In this document: in pieces, positions 60,201 to 64,000 of the stretch | Position numbering within the stretch: the stretch's first letter is position 1 | Layout: every line of letters starts with the position of its first letter | Assembly: GCA_964035575.1 (NCBI GenBank) | Contig: OZ037834.1 | Span: forward strand, 1,147,598 to 1,211,597 | Direction: 5' to 3' | Source of the DNA: Rhynchopus sp. YZ270_cl-10 | Lineage: Eukaryota; Euglenozoa; Diplonemea; Diplonemida; Diplonemidae | DNA: 64,000 nt | Program-made: the position numbers and the translations under genes | Notes under the pieces: model-generated | Database searches by the model: none | The model's input: only the letters and a program-made list of their open reading frames with translations | What the model was told of the DNA's origin: nothing

Positions 60201-61767
60201 ACGCAGTGGATGGAAAGTGGGCAATAAAACTGGTAGTATCAATACAAGAAAGAGTGGAAAAGGGTCATGGGTGTGGGTGAAGGTACCTTCGTTGGGTTTG
60301 CAGTTCGGAGATGTGCGCTTTTCTCTTGCGTCAATACCCGCATCAGGTATAGGTACGGAGACGTGGTGTTAAACACTCTTCATTATTTCAATTTTTTTTT
60401 GAAAAATTCCGATTATTTAGCCCCACGTCCCGTTACCGTAATACGGTAGGTTTTGCTCGATGAGTTGGACAATGAGATGAGAAATGCCCTTCCGCTTTTC
60501 AAAAAAGACACCTTTGACAGATGTAGCCTCTCATGGACACATCAAATAACAAACGTGGAGTTCACATGTGATACACACCTCTGAAATGCTGTCGCGAATA
60601 AAAGGTAAAATGAATTCAATAACGTACACACACTTCAAGGCAGATGCTGGCACGTGGTAAAATACAAAAAACGGGCGTGGTGTGGTGGTCAACTCATATT
60701 TCGAACCGCAGAAAAGAAGAAAAAAGGCACTGAAAAATAAAACGTCAAAAGATGAATTTGTCTCGGTGCACATTTGTTACCATCTGAAAAAGGAAAAGCC
60801 TTGGTAAGATCCTAAGCCTACGCTTAGGTCACCTAAAATAAAAACACACGGTACAGGAGAACTCGAATCATCCTTTTCTTTTTTCAAAAAACTTGGTAGT
60901 ATTAGTGTAGCCACCCTAGGATGAACTCCACTATTTTTTTTTTTGTCATAAAACCCCCCCAGAAGGTGGCCAGCAGGCCAAATCCCCCCCCCTCCATTCC
61001 CGCTCCCATCAGCAGATAAGCGATTAACCACACGATACAGAAAACAACACTGTGCGTTGTGCGAAAAAAGTTGGATTTGGGTCTCAAAATAGAAACTTAA
61101 CACTCATCACACGATAAAACCCATGGGAGAGGTTGTGGTGAAACGCACACACCTCGACCTGTTTGGTGAGGCGTGGCTCTGCAGCGCGGTTCGTCCCTAG
61201 AACCGCGAGTGTGTTCAAAATGCTTTGTTTCTATTTCCTCCTTCATTTCATGAGGTGACACAAAAAAATTGAAAAAAAACTTGCAAAAGCTACATTGTGC
61301 CTCTGGGTGCTCGCACACTCTAATAAAAGAGAAGTAGAAAGTACAAACGCTTCATCATACAATCGGCAGACGCGGGCACTGATCTTTGCTAATCTAACAT
61401 AGCTAGTAAGAGAAACCTAAGCCCTGCCTAGACACCTTAGTCACCTTTGAACCAAACACACGCCACAACGTTTTTTCGGGGCTAGAATTTAAAAAAAAAA
61501 TTTAAAAAAAAGTCGATGCAGAACTACCCTGCAACCCTCACAACAAAAACTACCCCCACTACCCCTCACACACATCCCCCCCCTGCCATAACTCCTCCCA
61601 CATTCATTTCTTCTTTCACACATTGAAATCCCCGAATCTTTCAATACAAATTCCACAATTTTTCTCCTTTGGAAATACGAATGAAATAGGGGAAAAACTC
61701 CACATTTTTTTCAAAGGTTGGCTTGAAATACTAAGCCCCCCACCCCGACTTTCCCCCCCTCCCCTTC
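60201..61767. other. Intergenic with modules A', A, C and B; no recognised gene
   Basis: A' remnant at 60751-60772, module A at 60812-60827 (shortened loop: CTAAGC, CTAC, GCTTAG), module C at 61330-61385, a rearranged module A at 61411-61445 and the first 25 bp of module B at 61719-61745. Short frames only. Confidence 0.55.
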
Positions 61768-62985
61768 TCATTCCAACACCGCAAACCGATAATTTGCAAG
61801 CAATGCACAGGAGTTGTAGGTCCAGAGGGTTGCCGCGTTTTCTGATGTGATTGCAAGCAGACCTGATGAGAGTGCTGTGAGAGGGGTCTCTGCGGTTACC
61901 AAAGCTTCGTCCGAACGGGTGGCGAGGATACGACCTGCGGTGGACGCAAGAAACCCTACTGCCAGCCAGAAGGAGACACGGACCGCGCCTTTCAACCGAA
62001 GAAGCAGTTCGGGGACCGCGCGGGCATCTAAAGAGAGCAAAACTGGAGTGTCATCCCTCACGTTTCTTCCCATAAATGCTTCAAAGAGCACAACCATCGT
62101 GGCAACTACAGAAAACGCCTTTTGACTCGGCAACCAGGTCCCCACTGCAAGGTTTGCCGACCACAGCAACGACACCACCTCAGGCACCTCAGGCGGCACC
62201 TCCATCAGCATTTCGTACTGTTCCTCGCTCAGGTGCTGGCGGCCCTTCAGGATGTTCTCCCTGAGGTGCAATGAGGCCAGAATATATTGCTTCTTCGTCA
62301 ACGGAATGAAGTAGCCTGGACCAGGGTTTACACACACCAAATAAAACCGGTCGACATAGGACCGTTTAAAAGGGTTCAACACTACAGGGACCAACGCAGA
62401 GGTGCTTTCCTTCAACGACCCAAACCCTCCCCTAGCCTCAGAAGGGTACCTCGATACTGCCCACCTCGACCAATCGCGGTATTTTACGACCAAATACTCA
62501 TTGTGCGATGCCTCCCGAAGACGCTGTTGCACGCTTTGCACTGTGTACACTGAGGTGTCTTTTACCTTTGCTGCGCTTTGCTTGAAGGCATGCGTTTTCC
62601 CCTGAACGTTTAAGTCTGTAAACAGATCCACCCACTCGGACTCGATGTCCGCAAAGTTTGCTCTCAGCTCTCCCGTCGGTCGCGCGTGGAGGTATACATA
62701 GTTCCCTGCAGGCAGCCCCACCACAGCCTGCACCAACCCGCTCTCATCCTCCCCAGGCACCCAATAGTCCGGTATGTCCTCCTCTTCTTCCTCCTCCTCC
62801 TCCTGTTCTTGCTCTGCAACGGCAACAGCAGCAGGCTGCACAGCGGTCACCTCTTCCTCGCAGTTTTCCGTGTCCTGACTCGTTGCAGAAGGGCGTGCAA
62901 CGAGAACAGGGGATGCTGTTTCATGTGTCCCCTGCTGAAGAAACTCACTGCCAACTTCGTCAAGGGGTGCTACTGGGGTTGCCAT
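61768..62985 (-). CDS. Acidic membrane-associated protein, unknown
   Basis: 405 residues from the ATG at 62985; the longer frame runs into leader DNA. Residues 1-75 are Glu-rich (QEQEEEEEEEED). The middle is globular with a VVKYRDWSRWAVSRYPSE stretch and a VCVNPGPGYFIPLTKKQYIL block. The last 120 residues hold hydrophobic helices (VSFWLAVGFLASTAG and ALSSGLLAIT) that may insert in a membrane. No family recognised. A module A-like AGCCTCTCGCGTGG lies upstream at 63095. Confidence 0.65.
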   Translation of the reverse strand: MATPVAPLDEVGSEFLQQGTHETASPVLVARPSATSQDTENCEEEVTAVQPAAVAVAEQEQEEEEEEEEDIPDYWVPGEDESGLVQAVVGLPAGNYVYLHARPTGELRANFADIESEWVDLFTDLNVQGKTHAFKQSAAKVKDTSVYTVQSVQQRLREASHNEYLVVKYRDWSRWAVSRYPSEARGGFGSLKESTSALVPVVLNPFKRSYVDRFYLVCVNPGPGYFIPLTKKQYILASLHLRENILKGRQHLSEEQYEMLMEVPPEVPEVVSLLWSANLAVGTWLPSQKAFSVVATMVVLFEAFMGRNVRDDTPVLLSLDARAVPELLLRLKGAVRVSFWLAVGFLASTAGRILATRSDEALVTAETPLTALSSGLLAITSENAATLWTYNSCALLANYRFAVLE

Positions 62986-64000
62986 ATCTTGGGGATAAAA
63001 TAGAGGGGAGAGAAAGGAAGAGGAGTGTATTCCCGGTGTTAGTGTTGCTATGGGTGTGGTGGTGGTGGTGGGTAGTGGGGGGGGGGGAGAAAATGAAGCC
63101 TCTCGCGTGGCCTCCCTCACCTCTCTGTTCAGTGTTATAAAGGTTCTTATGGTGAATATGATAGTTGCCATTGCCAGGGCAACCGAGGTGAGGGGGTACT
63201 AAAAAAGGTTTTAAAAAAGTTTTTTAAAAACACAACAAAAATTAATACAACAATACTAACGCACCTGCAGTGCACAGAGGGACACAGCTTCACCGCCCGT
63301 CACCACTCCATTGTGTGTGTGTCGTGCTCTCTCCCCCCTCCCCCCACCCTCCCCTCCCTCTGCACAAGCACAACGGCCATTTTTTCTCCATGCCAGGATC
63401 CCTTCCACAGCAGAAAAAGAGCGGCACCTTCCCTGCAGAAATAAATGGCAGTTGGTAGATGCACGCTGCCCACCGTGAATACGACGTGGCGTCCTGCTGC
63501 CCAGTTTTGGAAAGGAGTGATACCTAATGAGCACAATGAGCACAACACCACCTCCGGCTGACTCACTGTACGACGCCAGCCATCCGGATGAAAGCACAAC
63601 GAAATGTGTGATTGATGCAGGCAGCTTGCCGACGAATCTCTCTTCACCCTGAATGAAAAAAGCACATTCGCACCCTGCAGAAACAAGGTCTGAAAGACCT
63701 GCCTCTCGCTGGACACACACCTTGGGGGGGGCAAAGGTCTCGCTCTCCGGAACTCACCGCCAACTGCTTTTTATTTCAAACACAACCCACATCATTTGAA
63801 AAAACTGCCTGCCACGAAGGGTTCGTTCTCGCCCTCTCCATCGACTATCCTACGCACTGCATCCGGGAGCATGCCCCTCAGCGATCAGCGAAGAACCATG
63901 ACCTGTCAGACCTGATGTGACTGTGTTCCACTCCCCCCTCCCCCCTAGCCCTCCCAATGGCTTTGTGTGTTTTTTTGTCAGAATACTGCATTTTTAAAAA
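62986..64000. other. Leader of 61768-62985 and intergenic DNA to window end
   Basis: A module D copy at 63545-63598 (CATCCGGATGAAAGC) and a CTCTCG-containing hairpin-like relic at about 63700. Frames here are short and unconvincing. Confidence 0.5.

Noticed and set aside
63256-63734. Overlapping minus-strand frames near the right edge
   Set aside because: They read through module D and simple C/T-rich DNA, with no domain or leader signal.

Overview
The window is eukaryotic nuclear DNA, most likely from a free-living protist on the euglenozoan side of the tree (kinetoplastid or diplonemid relatives). Three things point there. The complete beta-tubulin (17881-19221) resembles euglenozoan tubulins. 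Every convincing host gene lies on the minus strand across 63 kb, as in polycistronic transcription. Most starts follow a pyrimidine-rich stretch ending in CAG, usually within a few tens of bases, as expected of spliced-leader acceptors. The taxon is inferred, not proved. Genes are mostly intronless; two have a short cis-intron with a GTATG donor (62 and 79 nt).

Layout. 1-6.4 kb: chorismate mutase (cut by the window edge), a small membrane protein, a repeat and LINE-relic zone, and a PX-domain protein. 7.8-19.2 kb, gene-dense: a CLU-like protein, a tRNA-Ile-like gene, two PB1 microproteins around a broken ankyrin fragment, an ankyrin protein, a PPR-like protein and beta-tubulin. 19.2-33.4 kb, mostly mobile and repetitive DNA: a diverged PB1 pair, three hAT-like elements defined by 8-bp target duplications, two TA-flanked foldback elements, a hAT-like transposase relic (the one sizeable plus-strand coding relic) and three back-to-back microsatellites. 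33.4-48.4 kb: a cytochrome b5-fused desaturase with an unusual membrane extension, a Fritz/WDPCP-like protein, a Golgi-type glycosyltransferase, a large helical protein, a Sen54-like protein and a double Stc1-finger J-protein. 49.5-56.7 kb: a tandem array of PB1 microproteins. 57.6-63 kb: two small membrane proteins, a TMEM161-like protein and an acidic membrane protein.

Two systems stand out. First, there is a family of 12 short genes (11 intact, one broken) encoding little but a PB1 interaction domain behind a nearly fixed leader. They share the conserved lysine and the acidic OPCA motif but differ strongly in one loop. Second, short intergenic modules are scattered between genes. The best one is a hairpin with a fixed 7-nt loop whose stem changes by compensation, and it always lies in the same orientation, antisense as written and therefore present in the minus-strand transcripts. 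No database or folding search was run; functions come from reading motifs.
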